Source: Clostridium sp.
GTDB taxonomy: Bacteria; Bacillota; Clostridia; Clostridiales; Clostridiaceae
DNA length: 64,000 nt
Reading direction: 5' to 3'
NCBI GenBank assembly: GCA_015058405.1
Contig: SVCL01000091.1
Coordinates: 26,201 to 90,200 of the forward strand
Each line of letters opens with the position of its first letter. Positions within the stretch are counted from its first letter, which is position 1. The notes under the pieces are model-generated. The model worked only from the letters and a program-made list of their open reading frames with translations, had not been told where the DNA came from and ran no database searches. The position numbers and the translations under genes are program-made. Shown here in pieces: positions 55,300 to 64,000 of the stretch.

Positions 55300-55341
55300 G
55301 GTAATATATTACATTTATATACGATATAGGTAACATGTTAC
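55300..55341. promoter_or_regulatory. Twin palindromic operators (TetR-like)
   Basis: GGTAATATATTACATT (55300-55315) and GGTAACATGTTACATT (55329-55344) each contain a perfect palindrome, GTAATATATTAC and GTAACATGTTAC. They are direct repeats 29 bases apart. They lie 17-58 bases upstream of an ATG with a ribosome site at 55358. No regulator gene is adjacent. Confidence 0.6.
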
Positions 55342-55357
55342 ATTAATGGAGTAGTAT

Positions 55358-55569
55358 ATGAATTTTAATAAAATAAATCCAATAGAGGGAATAGACTTTG
55401 GAGAGAGGTTATGGGAAGTTCACATCAGAATGTTAAAAGTACTGGTTTTACAGAAAGATATGCAAAGTGGATAGCTGAAGAAGTTAATGGGGATATTATT
55501 ACAATAAAAGAAGCCAAGAATATTAATGTCAAGAACCATTCTTATCTTAGCATTTATAAATATACTTAA
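55358..55569 (+). pseudogene. Truncated operator-controlled gene joined to a flavodoxin fragment
   Basis: An ATG at 55358 with GGAG upstream starts MNFNKINPIEGIDFGERLW, then becomes out-of-frame sequence and stops at 55472. In a second frame, from 55411, the DNA reads SSHQNVKSTGFTERYAKWIA and then EEVNGDIITIKEAKNINV, an N-terminal flavodoxin fragment, stopping at 55567. So the start of one unrecognised gene is fused to a broken flavodoxin-type gene. Confidence 0.5.
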
Positions 55570-55921
55570 GAAGCTTTATCCAATTTGTATAGAGCCATTT
55601 TATAAATTAGAAAAATATTTTGATAAAGGTTTTTATACTTCAGATGCTTGTGTAGGGTGTCAAATTTGTAAAAAGGTATGTCCAGTTAACAATATAACCT
55701 TTAAGGATAATCATCCAGTATGGAATCATAAATGTAATGCATGTATGGCATGTGTAGTTTATTGTCCTAAAAAGGCTGTACAGTTAAACAAACCAGAAGA
55801 ATATAAAAAATCAAATCATATAGTCTGCAAAATGTTAGGATTATCAGACAAGCGTAAAAGATACCATAATCCATATATTTTAGCAAAAGATATTATGAAA
55901 AATAAACAAAACATAGAATAG
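55526..55921 (+). pseudogene. EFR1-type ferredoxin domain remnant
   Basis: The 131-aa frame has two 4Fe-4S motifs, CVGCQICKKVCP and CNACMACVVYCP, in an arrangement typical of EFR1-like flavodoxin-ferredoxin proteins, with YHNPYI near the end. The flavodoxin half expected before it is broken (see 55358-55569), so the start at 55526 is not a natural N-terminus. The ferredoxin part alone might still fold. Confidence 0.65.
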
Positions 55922-55926
55922 AAATA

Positions 55927-56136
55927 TTAAGCTTTATAGGTAAAGGCATTAACAATAGGGGAAGGTATCAAATAATTCAGACATAGTATCACTCCTAATA
56001 CAATGAAATATATCCTATATTTTACTATTATTGATGCAGAAACTGAGTATGATGGTGTAACGCTAGTACCTAGGACACCTAAAGATACTCCTAAAATTGC
56101 TGCTGATATAATAATACAAATATTTGTAGATGACAA
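55927..56136 (-). pseudogene. Hydrophobic fragment, probable membrane-protein remnant
   Basis: A 69-aa frame (SSTNICIIISAAILGVSLG onward) with two membrane-like stretches. It has no ribosome site and lies between decayed genes on the other strand. It may be a transporter fragment or chance. Confidence 0.2.
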
Positions 56137-56160
56137 AATTTGCAGATAGGAGTGTTAATT

Positions 56161-56322
56161 ATGAAGTACGAAAAAGCTGAAAATATTTTACCAGAAGAAG
56201 TTATTAAGATAATTCAAAATTATGTTGATGGAACATATTTATATATTCCAAGAAAAAGTGAAAACAAGAAGTCTTGGGGAGAAAATAGTGGAGTCTTAAA
56301 AAATTTAGAAGTTAGAAGATAA
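56161..56322 (+). pseudogene. CD3324-family protein, truncated
   Basis: Starts with AGGAGTG and ATG and reads MKYEKAENILPEEVIKIIQN then YVDGTYLYIPRKSENKKSWG, the conserved N-terminal half of CD3324-type small proteins. After about 47 codons it runs into serine-hydrolase sequence in a different frame and stops. The C-terminal helix-turn-helix half expected in this family is missing. Confidence 0.6.
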
Positions 56323-56923
56323 GGTATTAGACATTTTAGATATAAAAGATACCAAGATTTCTAAGGAAGTTACAATATATAATCTATTAACACATACATC
56401 AGGAATAGGTGATGATGCAGATGAAGAAGCAGGAGAATCTTATGAAGAAATATGGAGAGATAAGCCTAATTATTCAGTTAGAAATTTAGAAGACTATCTT
56501 CCAAACTTTATACATAAACAACCTAACTTTGAACCAGGAAAAGGCTGTAGATATAACAATTGTGCTTATATCTTATTAGGGCTAGTTATAGTAAGTGATT
56601 TAGATAAGTTCTTTAGAGAATTAGTAAATAATAAATTGTTATCAGAAGAATTAATTAAGGAAATATTAAGTCATAAAGAATTATATAGAGAAAATGAAGA
56701 AAGAAAATATTACATGGGATATGGATTTGAACATATCTTAAGAAAAGAAGATAATAAGGTGTTTTGTATAAAGAAAGATGGAAGTAATGCAGGTGTTGCA
56801 AACATAGTAAATTATTATCCTGAAATAGATACTACGGTTATTATATTATGTAATAATGATGCTTGCGATGTATGGGATTTATCATTTGAGGTTCAAGAAA
56901 ACTTGGGTGTTAAGATGAAGTAG
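56312..56923 (+). pseudogene. Beta-lactamase-related serine hydrolase remnant
   Basis: The frame reads EVTIYNLLTHTSGIGDDADE, PNFEPGKGCRYNNCAYILLG and later YMGYGFEHILRKEDNKVFC, as in penicillin-binding-protein-like serine hydrolases. The N-terminal SxxK motif is absent. A jump from GLVI to SDLDKFF shows that the segment after the YxN motif is deleted. It cannot be active. A further 25-codon scrap (DVPDDKLDKIIKSVDDFVSS) continues near 56955-57022. Confidence 0.7.
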
Positions 56924-57083
56924 GGGAAACTACAGTATTATTCTTAAAAAGATGTACCAGATGATAAATTAGATAAAATAATTAAATCAGTTGATGATTT
57001 TGTTAGTTCATTTGCATTTTGTTAAATATACCATAAACAAAGACTTAGAGAGAAACTTTTTTAACTTATAGTTTTTACTGTTT

Positions 57084-57129
57084 ATATAATAATCCCTCAT
57101 AACTAGCATCCTGTGAGGGATTGTTATAT
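57084..57129 (-). terminator. Strong hairpin after the YesM-like kinase gene
   Basis: ATATAATAATCCCTCA pairs with TGAGGGATTGTTATAT, 16 bp with one G-T pair, over a 14-base loop, 12 bases after the kinase stop. There is no T tract, so it may protect the 3' end rather than terminate. Confidence 0.5.
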
Positions 57130-57140
57130 GGTTCCAATAA

Positions 57141-58907
57141 TTACTGTTTATTGATTTTATGCATTATAAAAGGCAAAGTTAATGTAATAGAAGTACCATT
57201 ATTAGGTATACTAAATATTTCAATACCATATTCTTCGCCATAATTAAGCTTAAGACGTCTGTGAATATTTCTTAAAGCAATTCCCTTAAACTTATTATTT
57301 TTATCATTAATATAATCATTTAAGTCCTTTAAAGTATCTTCATCCATACCAATACCATTATCAGTTATAGTTAACATTAGATTATCGTTAATACGTTGTC
57401 CTTGGATTATTATTTGTCCATTATCAGTACATTCACTTAAGCCATGATTAATAGCATTTTCTATAATAGGCTGTATAATCATCTTAATTATTTCACAATT
57501 TAAAAGTGTATCATCAATTAAATTAGTTATAGTAAATATCTGATCAAATCTTATTTTTTGAAGATATATATAATTATCAATAATCTTCATTTCATCTCTT
57601 AAAGAAACAGTATTAATTTTTCTATTCATACTATATCTTATAATACTTCCAAAGTACTCAGCCATAACTGAAGTTTCTAAGTCATCATTAATTTCAGCCA
57701 TCATGTGAATTGATTCTAAAGTGTTATAAATAAAATGAGGATTAATTTGATTTTGTAGCTGTTTTAGCTCTAATTCCTTTTGCTCAATTTTAGATTTATA
57801 ATTAATATTTATAAGATCCTTAATTCTAATTTTCATTTTATTATAGGATTTTATTAAAGTTCCTACCTCATCATTATAAGGATATTCAAAACTTATATCT
57901 AAGTTATCTTTTATATTCATATTATCAATTAAAGAGTCTAAAGGTTTAAACACTCTTTTATTAAAGAAAAGGAAGAGTATTATAAAAAGTATTGAGAAAA
58001 ATAATATATTTATTATAAATAAAAAGATATAAAGGTTATCTATATGATAAGCGTTACTCTTTGGAATTGTGCTTACTAATAGCCATTTTGTTGAAGGAAT
58101 AGTATTAGAAACTTTCACATATCCTCTTTTTATTTCAATGTCTGGTTCATATAAGAATCTTGTTAAATCATTATTAGTAGGTTCTATTCCTTGATCTTTT
58201 TCATTAGTTGAAAGCAATAGATTACCTTCAGCATCATATATAGATAATATTTCATTGTTAAAGGCTAATTCTTTGCTTAAAAATTCTTGAACAGAGCTTA
58301 TAGGAAGAGTTAATAAGATTATTCCAGTAGTTTTTTTATTTTTTACATCTATAATTTTTCTAGTAAATCCAAAGTTATTTTCATTTATATTTAACTCATC
58401 ATCAAAGATGTTTTTTTCAGTTATATTAGGCACTAATGTGATTTGGCCATCAGTATTAAGTGCATTTTTAAACCAAGATTCATTTAGTGTGTTTTTAAGT
58501 TTGGCTGCATTTTGATTTCTTGTAGCAAAGGTTCCACTACCATTTGCATTATATATATAAGCACCATTTATTGTGTTGTCCTCAATAAGCATCATTTCAC
58601 ATATATTTTTTAAGTAATTTATGTCCTCTATAGTAGTAATAGAATTTGTATCTAGTGTTTTATGTAATTTTGTTATATCAGGAATTAATAATGGGAATTT
58701 TGAAACATTGAAAATAGCATTTATTTTCTCTGTAACTTGTTTGCTTATATTAGAATTAAGATTTTTCATGATTTTATCTGTTTTGTTGGATTCGTATTCA
58801 GAATATGAATACAGGTTATAACTAGTGAGAAAAAAGAAAATTATATACATTATTATGAATATTAGCAAACTTAATTTTTTTATTGATAATTCTTTTGTAA
58901 GATTCAT
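57141..58907 (-). CDS. YesM-like sensor histidine kinase
   Basis: Membrane kinase of 588 aa. The first membrane segment is about 10-32 and the second about 285-312, flanking an extracellular Cache-like sensor domain. HAMP follows at about 310-365. The His_kinase domain has the box QLQNQINPHFIYNTLESIHM with phospho-acceptor His391. The ATPase domain has an N box in IQPIIENAINHGLSE and a G box in ITDNGIGMD. The start ATG is preceded by GGAG. It is divergent from a YesN-type regulator, and the two share a 119-bp promoter region. Confidence 0.92.
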   Translation of the reverse strand: MNLTKELSIKKLSLLIFIIMYIIFFFLTSYNLYSYSEYESNKTDKIMKNLNSNISKQVTEKINAIFNVSKFPLLIPDITKLHKTLDTNSITTIEDINYLKNICEMMLIEDNTINGAYIYNANGSGTFATRNQNAAKLKNTLNESWFKNALNTDGQITLVPNITEKNIFDDELNINENNFGFTRKIIDVKNKKTTGIILLTLPISSVQEFLSKELAFNNEILSIYDAEGNLLLSTNEKDQGIEPTNNDLTRFLYEPDIEIKRGYVKVSNTIPSTKWLLVSTIPKSNAYHIDNLYIFLFIINILFFSILFIILFLFFNKRVFKPLDSLIDNMNIKDNLDISFEYPYNDEVGTLIKSYNKMKIRIKDLININYKSKIEQKELELKQLQNQINPHFIYNTLESIHMMAEINDDLETSVMAEYFGSIIRYSMNRKINTVSLRDEMKIIDNYIYLQKIRFDQIFTITNLIDDTLLNCEIIKMIIQPIIENAINHGLSECTDNGQIIIQGQRINDNLMLTITDNGIGMDEDTLKDLNDYINDKNNKFKGIALRNIHRRLKLNYGEEYGIEIFSIPNNGTSITLTLPFIMHKINKQ

Positions 58908-59026
58908 ACTTGTCTCCTTTTAAGTAGTGAGTGTAATAGAATACAATTTATGGTGTATAATGTTTATATATAAAATATATACATATTATATATATTATTA
59001 ACAGAATATACAAGGAGACATAATTT

Positions 59027-60292
59027 ATGAGAATACTTATTGTTGATGATGATAAAATAATTAGGATGGGGTTAAGTAAAAAGATTAAAAGGTTATTTAA
59101 TGAATATGAAGTTATTTGTGATTTTCAAAATGGAAAAACTGCTCTGGAATTTTTACAACATGAAAAGGTGGACTTAGTTATAACCGATATTAAGATGCCT
59201 ATTATGACAGGAACAAAACTAATATCAGAATCTATGAGAAGTATAAAGAATCCACCTATTTTTGTAGTATTAAGTGGTTATGATGATTTTTCTTATGTTA
59301 GGGAAAGTATGAAGGTTGGAGCTTTTGACTATTTGTTAAAGCCTATTAGGGAAGAGGATTTAGTAAATACTTTAAAGGAAGTAGAGAAAGAAATAGTAGA
59401 AAAAAAGCAAAATAGTGAACTTATAAATAAGTCTATTGAAGTTTTAAGGAAAGAGTTTTTTAAGTTCTTGTTATTTTCTAATAAAGAAATGGATGAAAAC
59501 AAGTATAGAGAAACTTTACATAAATTAAATCTTGACAATAATCTTACATACCAATTAATAACAGTAAACAATTATGATAAAGGAAGTGAAAAGTGCCTAA
59601 AAGTCTTTCTTAAAAAAATGTTGGTGGAGTATAAAGATATTAAATGTATATACTTTTTAAATGAAGCTAATATTTATATTGTTTTTTATTATGATAAAAA
59701 ATTAATAAATGAAGATGAATTTTTAAGTGGGCTAAGTGAAAAAAGTAACATGCTTATAGAAGAGGGAATGGGGATATACATATTAGAAACTGTTGATACT
59801 CCATATGATTTAAAGGATAGCATGGAGCTTGTGAGAAAGTTTAAAACACAAGTTTCTGAAAATATAAAAATAAAAAAATATTTCTTGAAAAAAAATATGG
59901 ACATTTTAGAAGATGATAAGGAAGAGGAAAAAGATGCAGGGAAAATGTCTATAAAGTTAGCAAAAGATTATATTATTAATAATTACAACAATAATATTAC
60001 TTTAAAAGATGTAGCAGATGAAATTTACTTAAGTCAAAATTATTTATCAGAATTATTCAAAAAGGAAACAGGAGAAGGGTTTTATGAATTTTTATCTAAT
60101 TATAGAATTAAAAAATCAAAGGAAATCTTATTAACAACAAATTTAAGAATATATGAAGTGGCAGAAGCTGTTGGTTATAGTGATTCAATAACTTTTGGAA
60201 GAGCGTTTAAGAGAAAGACAGGAGTAACTCCTAATAGATATAGAAATGGTAATATATCAAATGATAAGGAGGAGCTTGAAGGTGAAGAATAG
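59027..60292 (+). CDS. YesN-like response regulator (receiver plus AraC domain)
   Basis: Response regulator of 421 aa. The receiver (about 1-120) has DDD at 7-9, phospho-acceptor Asp54 in LVITDIKMP and Lys in LLKPIREED. A middle region of about 170 residues is poorly conserved. Two AraC-type helix-turn-helix motifs fill about 315-410 (ITLKDVADEIYLSQNYLSEL and YEVAEAVGYSDSITFGRAFK). It typically controls carbohydrate-uptake genes. The end overlaps the binding-protein gene by 11 bases. Confidence 0.92.
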   Translation: MRILIVDDDKIIRMGLSKKIKRLFNEYEVICDFQNGKTALEFLQHEKVDLVITDIKMPIMTGTKLISESMRSIKNPPIFVVLSGYDDFSYVRESMKVGAFDYLLKPIREEDLVNTLKEVEKEIVEKKQNSELINKSIEVLRKEFFKFLLFSNKEMDENKYRETLHKLNLDNNLTYQLITVNNYDKGSEKCLKVFLKKMLVEYKDIKCIYFLNEANIYIVFYYDKKLINEDEFLSGLSEKSNMLIEEGMGIYILETVDTPYDLKDSMELVRKFKTQVSENIKIKKYFLKKNMDILEDDKEEEKDAGKMSIKLAKDYIINNYNNNITLKDVADEIYLSQNYLSELFKKETGEGFYEFLSNYRIKKSKEILLTTNLRIYEVAEAVGYSDSITFGRAFKRKTGVTPNRYRNGNISNDKEELEGEE

Positions 60293-61553
60293 AAATGTAA
60301 TAGTTTTAATTAGCGTGTTAATTGCACTATTTTTAATTAGTTGTACTATATTTATTAAAGAAAAATTTGTTGATACTAATGCTGAAGAGGAAGTAGTTAC
60401 AGAGAATATATCATTTATATGTAATAGAACAGATAAGAAGTTAGAATTAGAAAAGCTTGTAAATGAATTTGAGACAAGCCATCCTAATATTAACGTTAAT
60501 TTAGAGATCATAGGTGATACAGATGAAATACTTCAAAGAAAAACAGCAGTAGGAGATTTATCAGACATAACAATAGTACCTGCATATATGGATAATAGTG
60601 AGTTTAAGAAGTATTTTCTTCCTATAAATGATTTAGGGTTTAGTGAAGAAAATATTAATAATTATAATTTAGGTGTTGGTGATAATGAAAATTTATATTC
60701 AGTAGCACCTTCTATGATATGTCTTGGTGTTATATATAATAAAGATATTTTTAAAAAGGCTGGTATTGAAAGGCTGCCTAGAAGTGAAGAGGAGTTTTTT
60801 GAAATATGCAAAGTTATTAAGGAAAAAGGATTTATACCTGTAGCTATAAATTATAAGGAGCCATGGTGGATGGAAATGTGGTATAATGCCATTCCTAATT
60901 TACTAGATGCTAAGTTTGAAGTTAATACTATAGCTAATAATATAGATATTTTAGGAGAAAAAAGCTGTTTAACTGAGTCTTTGGGGTTTTTGAGAAGTAT
61001 AGTAAAAAGAGGATTTTGTGAAGATGATTTATTAAGTTATGAGTGGCAGCAATGTAAGGATGATATTAAAGATGGAAAGGCTGCTATGACTATATGTAAT
61101 TCGGATTTAATAAATCAGTTAAGTGATATGGGAGCAGATAAAAGTAGTTTTGGAATTTTTCCTATTCCCAATAGTAAGGTTATAAATATGTATCAGGATT
61201 TGGCATTGGCAATAAGTAAAAATACTAAATATCCTAAATCTGCAAAAGAGTTTTTTAAGTTTTTATTTGAAGATGATAGATATGCAAAAGCTGTTAATAT
61301 TACTTCTAACAGAAAAAATAGCGAAGGTAGTAAGGAGATTATTGAGCAAATAGAGGAGTTTAATATTCCTATAAAATATGACTCTAGAGATAATCAAGAA
61401 TTAACTGATGAAGAAAAGGAAAAAAAGTATATTTTTCATAGAAAAAAGACTAAGCTGGCATTAGATTTTAGATTTATCCAAAAGTATGTGATTTCTGATG
61501 ATGTAGATGAGCTTAAAGAAAGTATGGATGAGAAATGGAATAGAGAAAAATAA
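60282..61553 (+). CDS. Extracellular solute-binding lipoprotein coupled to a YesMN system
   Basis: Family 1 (sugar-type) ABC solute-binding protein, 423 aa. The N-terminal signal has lipobox LISC near residue 19. Lobe patterns include ISFICNRTDKKLELEKLVNE, GVIYNKDIFKKAGI and GKAAMTICNSDLINQ. The start is GTG at 60282, 8 bases after AAGGAGGAG, inside the end of the regulator gene. No permease or ATPase follows, so transport is not its obvious role. It could deliver ligand to the YesM-like kinase, as in three-component sugar sensors; this is inferred from position. Confidence 0.85.
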   Translation: MKNRNVIVLISVLIALFLISCTIFIKEKFVDTNAEEEVVTENISFICNRTDKKLELEKLVNEFETSHPNINVNLEIIGDTDEILQRKTAVGDLSDITIVPAYMDNSEFKKYFLPINDLGFSEENINNYNLGVGDNENLYSVAPSMICLGVIYNKDIFKKAGIERLPRSEEEFFEICKVIKEKGFIPVAINYKEPWWMEMWYNAIPNLLDAKFEVNTIANNIDILGEKSCLTESLGFLRSIVKRGFCEDDLLSYEWQQCKDDIKDGKAAMTICNSDLINQLSDMGADKSSFGIFPIPNSKVINMYQDLALAISKNTKYPKSAKEFFKFLFEDDRYAKAVNITSNRKNSEGSKEIIEQIEEFNIPIKYDSRDNQELTDEEKEKKYIFHRKKTKLALDFRFIQKYVISDDVDELKESMDEKWNREK

Positions 61554-61942
61554 ACAATATATAAGAATTATTTACAATAAATAAGATTAGTACATATATA
61601 TGTGGACAATGAAAGTGTTAAGAAATAAACTTAATATGTAAAGAATTCTTAAGAACTAGTAAACGTTTGAAAATGGAAGTGAGTTTGAAAATATGTGAAA
61701 AGTGGTTTGAAGGAGTTCTGTCTTTTTAATTATATGTTAGTATATGCAATTGGTTTCGGGGGTTAGTTATAAGTTGTATATAAAAATATATTAAAGAGAT
61801 TTTGAAAAAAGTTATGAGTAAGGTATACATTAGGTAAGGCAGTTAAGGATAAAGGTATTGTAAACCAAGGAGATGTTTCGGATATTTTAGATGCTTTATG
61901 GTGTGAGAGAGGTGAAGAGGTAGCTTTTTAGGAGGCGGTTAT
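61554..61942. other. 389-bp gap with a C-terminal gene remnant
   Basis: The first 260 bp show no gene. At 61818-61931 a start-less frame reads LGKAVKDKGIVNQGDVSDIL then DALWCERGEEVAF before TAG. It is the tail of a lost gene that I do not recognise. The CE2-type esterase ribosome site AGGAGG follows at once. Confidence 0.5.
61658..61671 (+). promoter_or_regulatory. Weak cre-like site
   Basis: AGTAAACGTTTGAA matches the CcpA operator consensus at 11 of 14 positions, with an intact central AAACGTTT. It lies 270 bases before the esterase gene, in remnant DNA, so relevance is doubtful. Confidence 0.25.
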
Positions 61943-63022
61943 ATGAATTTAAATGACTTAGATAGAAGTAAGTACGTGTTAATTGAAGCGGATAATCCTA
62001 AATTTCAATATATGGGGAGAATAGATTTTAGTAATAAAAAGGCCCCAACAGTTATTTATGCAGGCAGTACTATTAGAGCAAGGTTTGAAGGGACATCCTT
62101 AAAGATGGCTATTAGGAATAAGAATAATTATTATAATAATTATATAGGTTATATTATAGATAATAATTTTCAAGGAAAGATAAAGGTTCCTAAAAATAAT
62201 AAGGAAATAGTTTTGGATGTTGCAAGTGGGCTAAAGGATACAGTTCATGATGTTATTATATTTAAAAGGCAAGATGGATGTCATTATTTTGACTTTTTGG
62301 GCATTATATTAGATAAAGGTAAAAATATATTAAGGTCTGAAGAGAGAAGTAAAAGGAGAATAGAATGTTTTGGTGATTCTGTATCTGCAGGAGAACTAGT
62401 AGAAGCATTAAAATATGTAGGAAAGAAAGATCCGGAAAAACATAATGGAGAATATTCAAATGCTTGGTATTCTTATTCTATGATGACAGCTAGATATTTG
62501 AAGGCGGAAATTCATAATAATGCTCAAGGAGGACTTGCTTTATCAGATGGAACGGGATATTTTAGAGGGCCTAATTATTTAGGGCTTGAGTCTGTTTATA
62601 AGAAGTTAAAATATAATCCGGAGATTGAGAAGTGCAATGAGTGGGATTTTTCGAGCTATATTCCACATGTAGTAATAATAGCTTTAGGGCAAAATGATAA
62701 TTATCCAGATGATTATATTAATACTAATATGGAAAAGAAAAGGTTATGGATAGAAAAGTATAAGGAGATAGTTAGAGACTTAAGGAGTAAATATCCCAAG
62801 GCTTTATTTGTTTTAATTACTACAATATTAGAACATGATATTAGTTGGGATTATGCAATAGATGATGTCCAGAAGGAATTACGTGATCCTAAGGTGGTTA
62901 GATATAAATTTGAGAGAAATGGTATCGCAACACCAGGGCATCCTAGGATTTCAGAGTCAGAGGAGATGGCTATAGAACTTAGTAGATTTATAAGTTCTTT
63001 TGGGAGAGATATTTGGGAATAA
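61943..63022 (+). CDS. CE2-type SGNH carbohydrate esterase
   Basis: A 359-aa enzyme with an N-terminal beta-sandwich (about 1-135) and an SGNH hydrolase domain (about 140-355), the layout of carbohydrate esterase family 2 deacetylases. The nucleophile Ser is in IECFGDSVSAGE, the Asn block is ALGQNDNYPDDY, and the His is in GHPRISESEEMA near the end. There is no signal peptide, so it acts in the cytosol unless released otherwise; acetylated oligosaccharides imported by the cell would be a fitting substrate. The start has AGGAGG 8 bases upstream. Confidence 0.85.
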   Translation: MNLNDLDRSKYVLIEADNPKFQYMGRIDFSNKKAPTVIYAGSTIRARFEGTSLKMAIRNKNNYYNNYIGYIIDNNFQGKIKVPKNNKEIVLDVASGLKDTVHDVIIFKRQDGCHYFDFLGIILDKGKNILRSEERSKRRIECFGDSVSAGELVEALKYVGKKDPEKHNGEYSNAWYSYSMMTARYLKAEIHNNAQGGLALSDGTGYFRGPNYLGLESVYKKLKYNPEIEKCNEWDFSSYIPHVVIIALGQNDNYPDDYINTNMEKKRLWIEKYKEIVRDLRSKYPKALFVLITTILEHDISWDYAIDDVQKELRDPKVVRYKFERNGIATPGHPRISESEEMAIELSRFISSFGRDIWE

Positions 63023-63047
63023 GTTAATAATAGTTTTGGGTACTAAT

Positions 63048-63090
63048 AAGCTGATATGCAATTGATAGGATGTGTGTATCAGCTTTTTTG
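63048..63090 (+). terminator. Terminator of the esterase gene
   Basis: AAGCTGATA pairs with TATCAGCTT over a 20-base loop, followed by TTTTTG. Confidence 0.82.
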
Positions 63091-63227
63091 TGTGATTTGA
63101 GGTTTCTTTTTGTGGGGAAAGTACCTATAGAAATATTAAAGATTTTTCATATACACTTCTTTCTTAAATAAATGTTGGTAATGTTTAAAAATCTATCATT
63201 ATGTCAAGGATTTAATAAGAGGTGATA

Positions 63228-63929
63228 ATGATGATAGAGATAGATAGAAATTTAGAAAATTTGAGTAGATATTTAAATGATATTCTAAAGCCTAATATAT
63301 ATAATGAAAGAAAAAAACAAATTAACGATTGTCCTAAGTGCGGTTGTCATCATTATATTAAATATGGATTTTTTAAAGGAATACAAAGATATCGTTGTAA
63401 GAAGTGTGGAAAAACATTTTCATTAGTAACAAATTCTATTTGGAGTTATTCAAAAAAGGAAGCTAATAAGTGGATTAAGTTCATTGAATTAATGCTGGAA
63501 AAAAGAACTTTAAAATTTTGTGCAGATGAATTAAAAATTAATATAAATACAGCATTTTATTGGAGGCATAAAGTTCTTCATGCTATGACTTTTTTTAATA
63601 TTCCAGATTCTTTAATAGGCAATGTACATATGATTAAGACTTCAACAAAAGAAAACTTTAAGGGAAATAAACATATAGATACTGATGTAAGAGAAAAGGT
63701 TTATGTGGTATCAGCTAAAGGGGATGAGGATAAAATCTTATGTTTACCAGTATGTAAAAAAATATGGGACATTAATAAATTTAATGAAAAAATATATAAA
63801 AGAATTAATAAAAATTCTATTATTATTCCTTATTTAGATAGGTATATTCGTGTTATAGCTGTATTTTATACTTATGATTTCTTCCGAAACACAACTAAAA
63901 ATTCTTCCACTCAAAGATGTATAATTTAA
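63228..63929 (+). CDS. IS1595-like transposase-related protein with degenerate catalytic region
   Basis: About 233 aa. The N-terminal zinc ribbon has two CxxC pairs (CPKCGCHHYIKYG and CKKCGKTFSL). A helix-turn-helix region follows (CADELKININTAFYWRHKVL), as in IS1595/ISXO2-type transposases. In those the DDE core begins with a DET block before ESFKG. Here the position reads HMIKTSTKENFKG, with no Asp, and the rest of the core is diverged and short. It is either a decayed insertion sequence or a domesticated DNA-binding protein. No terminal repeats were found around it within the window. Confidence 0.6.
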   Translation: MMIEIDRNLENLSRYLNDILKPNIYNERKKQINDCPKCGCHHYIKYGFFKGIQRYRCKKCGKTFSLVTNSIWSYSKKEANKWIKFIELMLEKRTLKFCADELKININTAFYWRHKVLHAMTFFNIPDSLIGNVHMIKTSTKENFKGNKHIDTDVREKVYVVSAKGDEDKILCLPVCKKIWDINKFNEKIYKRINKNSIIIPYLDRYIRVIAVFYTYDFFRNTTKNSSTQRCII

Positions 63930-64000
63930 ATTGTGTATATTTTTAAAATTTTAGTTTAATGTTTTTAGCCAAGCCTTAGTTTCTTTAAGTCTATAAGAAT

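Noticed and set aside
1..64000. CRISPR array, tRNA, rRNA or prophage
   Set aside because: No regularly spaced repeats, cloverleaf-like genes, rRNA stretches or phage structural genes were seen by eye.

Overview
The window is a 64-kb stretch of a low-GC Gram-positive chromosome, almost certainly Clostridium sensu stricto. The evidence is very AT-rich DNA, strong GGAGG-type ribosome sites, frequent GTG/TTG starts, a DegS/DegU pair, Rpn-type nuclease remnants, a complete anaerobic (cbi) cobalamin pathway, and acetate kinase. No rRNA, tRNA, CRISPR array or prophage was seen.

Layout. 1-980: 3' part of ackA. 1100-4039: DinG-type helicase with a decayed exonuclease domain. 4365-9084: BMP-type nucleoside ABC importer. 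9371-10808 (minus): S66 peptidase and CarD-like regulator. 11066-12856: DegS/DegU-like two-component pair. 13106-15329: SprT-like metallopeptidase, a methyltransferase with an internal deletion, and MscS. 15583-18219: TrpXYZ-like ABC importer. 18358-19629: rarA. 19631-21639: broken Rpn nuclease and a tandem pair of unrecognised proteins, one broken. 21679-24630 (minus): TtcA-like PP-loop protein and a chemotaxis receptor.

The centre (25021-44960) is a B12 island. On the minus strand a cobalamin riboswitch precedes cbiM-N-Q-O (cobalt ECF importer) and cbiK (cobaltochelatase). Divergently, 17 tightly packed plus-strand genes (cobD to cbiC) encode every step from cobalt-precorrin-2 to adenosylcobalamin. 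They include a CbiJ-CbiE-CbiT triple fusion, a short CobU-like paralogue, and a cobC gene whose only sensible start codon is ATT. SUMT (uroporphyrinogen methyltransferase) and lower-ligand synthesis genes are not here.

After it come an orphan type II thioesterase, oleate hydratase, a Cache chemotaxis receptor, an alpha/beta hydrolase with a Cys nucleophile, and a secreted GH30 xylanase with two ricin-type lectin domains. From 53.2 to 57.0 kb is a gene graveyard: remnants of DUF4160, Rpn, MFS, flavodoxin/ferredoxin, a CD3324-like protein and a serine hydrolase. An intact secreted CBM21 protein and a palindromic operator pair survive within it. The window ends with a YesM/YesN-type two-component system plus a solute-binding lipoprotein, a CE2-type esterase and an IS1595-related protein without the expected catalytic Asp. 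The secreted GH30 enzyme, CBM21 protein and CE2-type esterase suggest a plant- or mucosal-polysaccharide lifestyle.

The main unexplained structure is a family of three intergenic palindromic elements (about 9.1, 13.8 and 47.6 kb) sharing a core and, in two copies, terminal repeats. They look like a MITE or mobile-terminator family.
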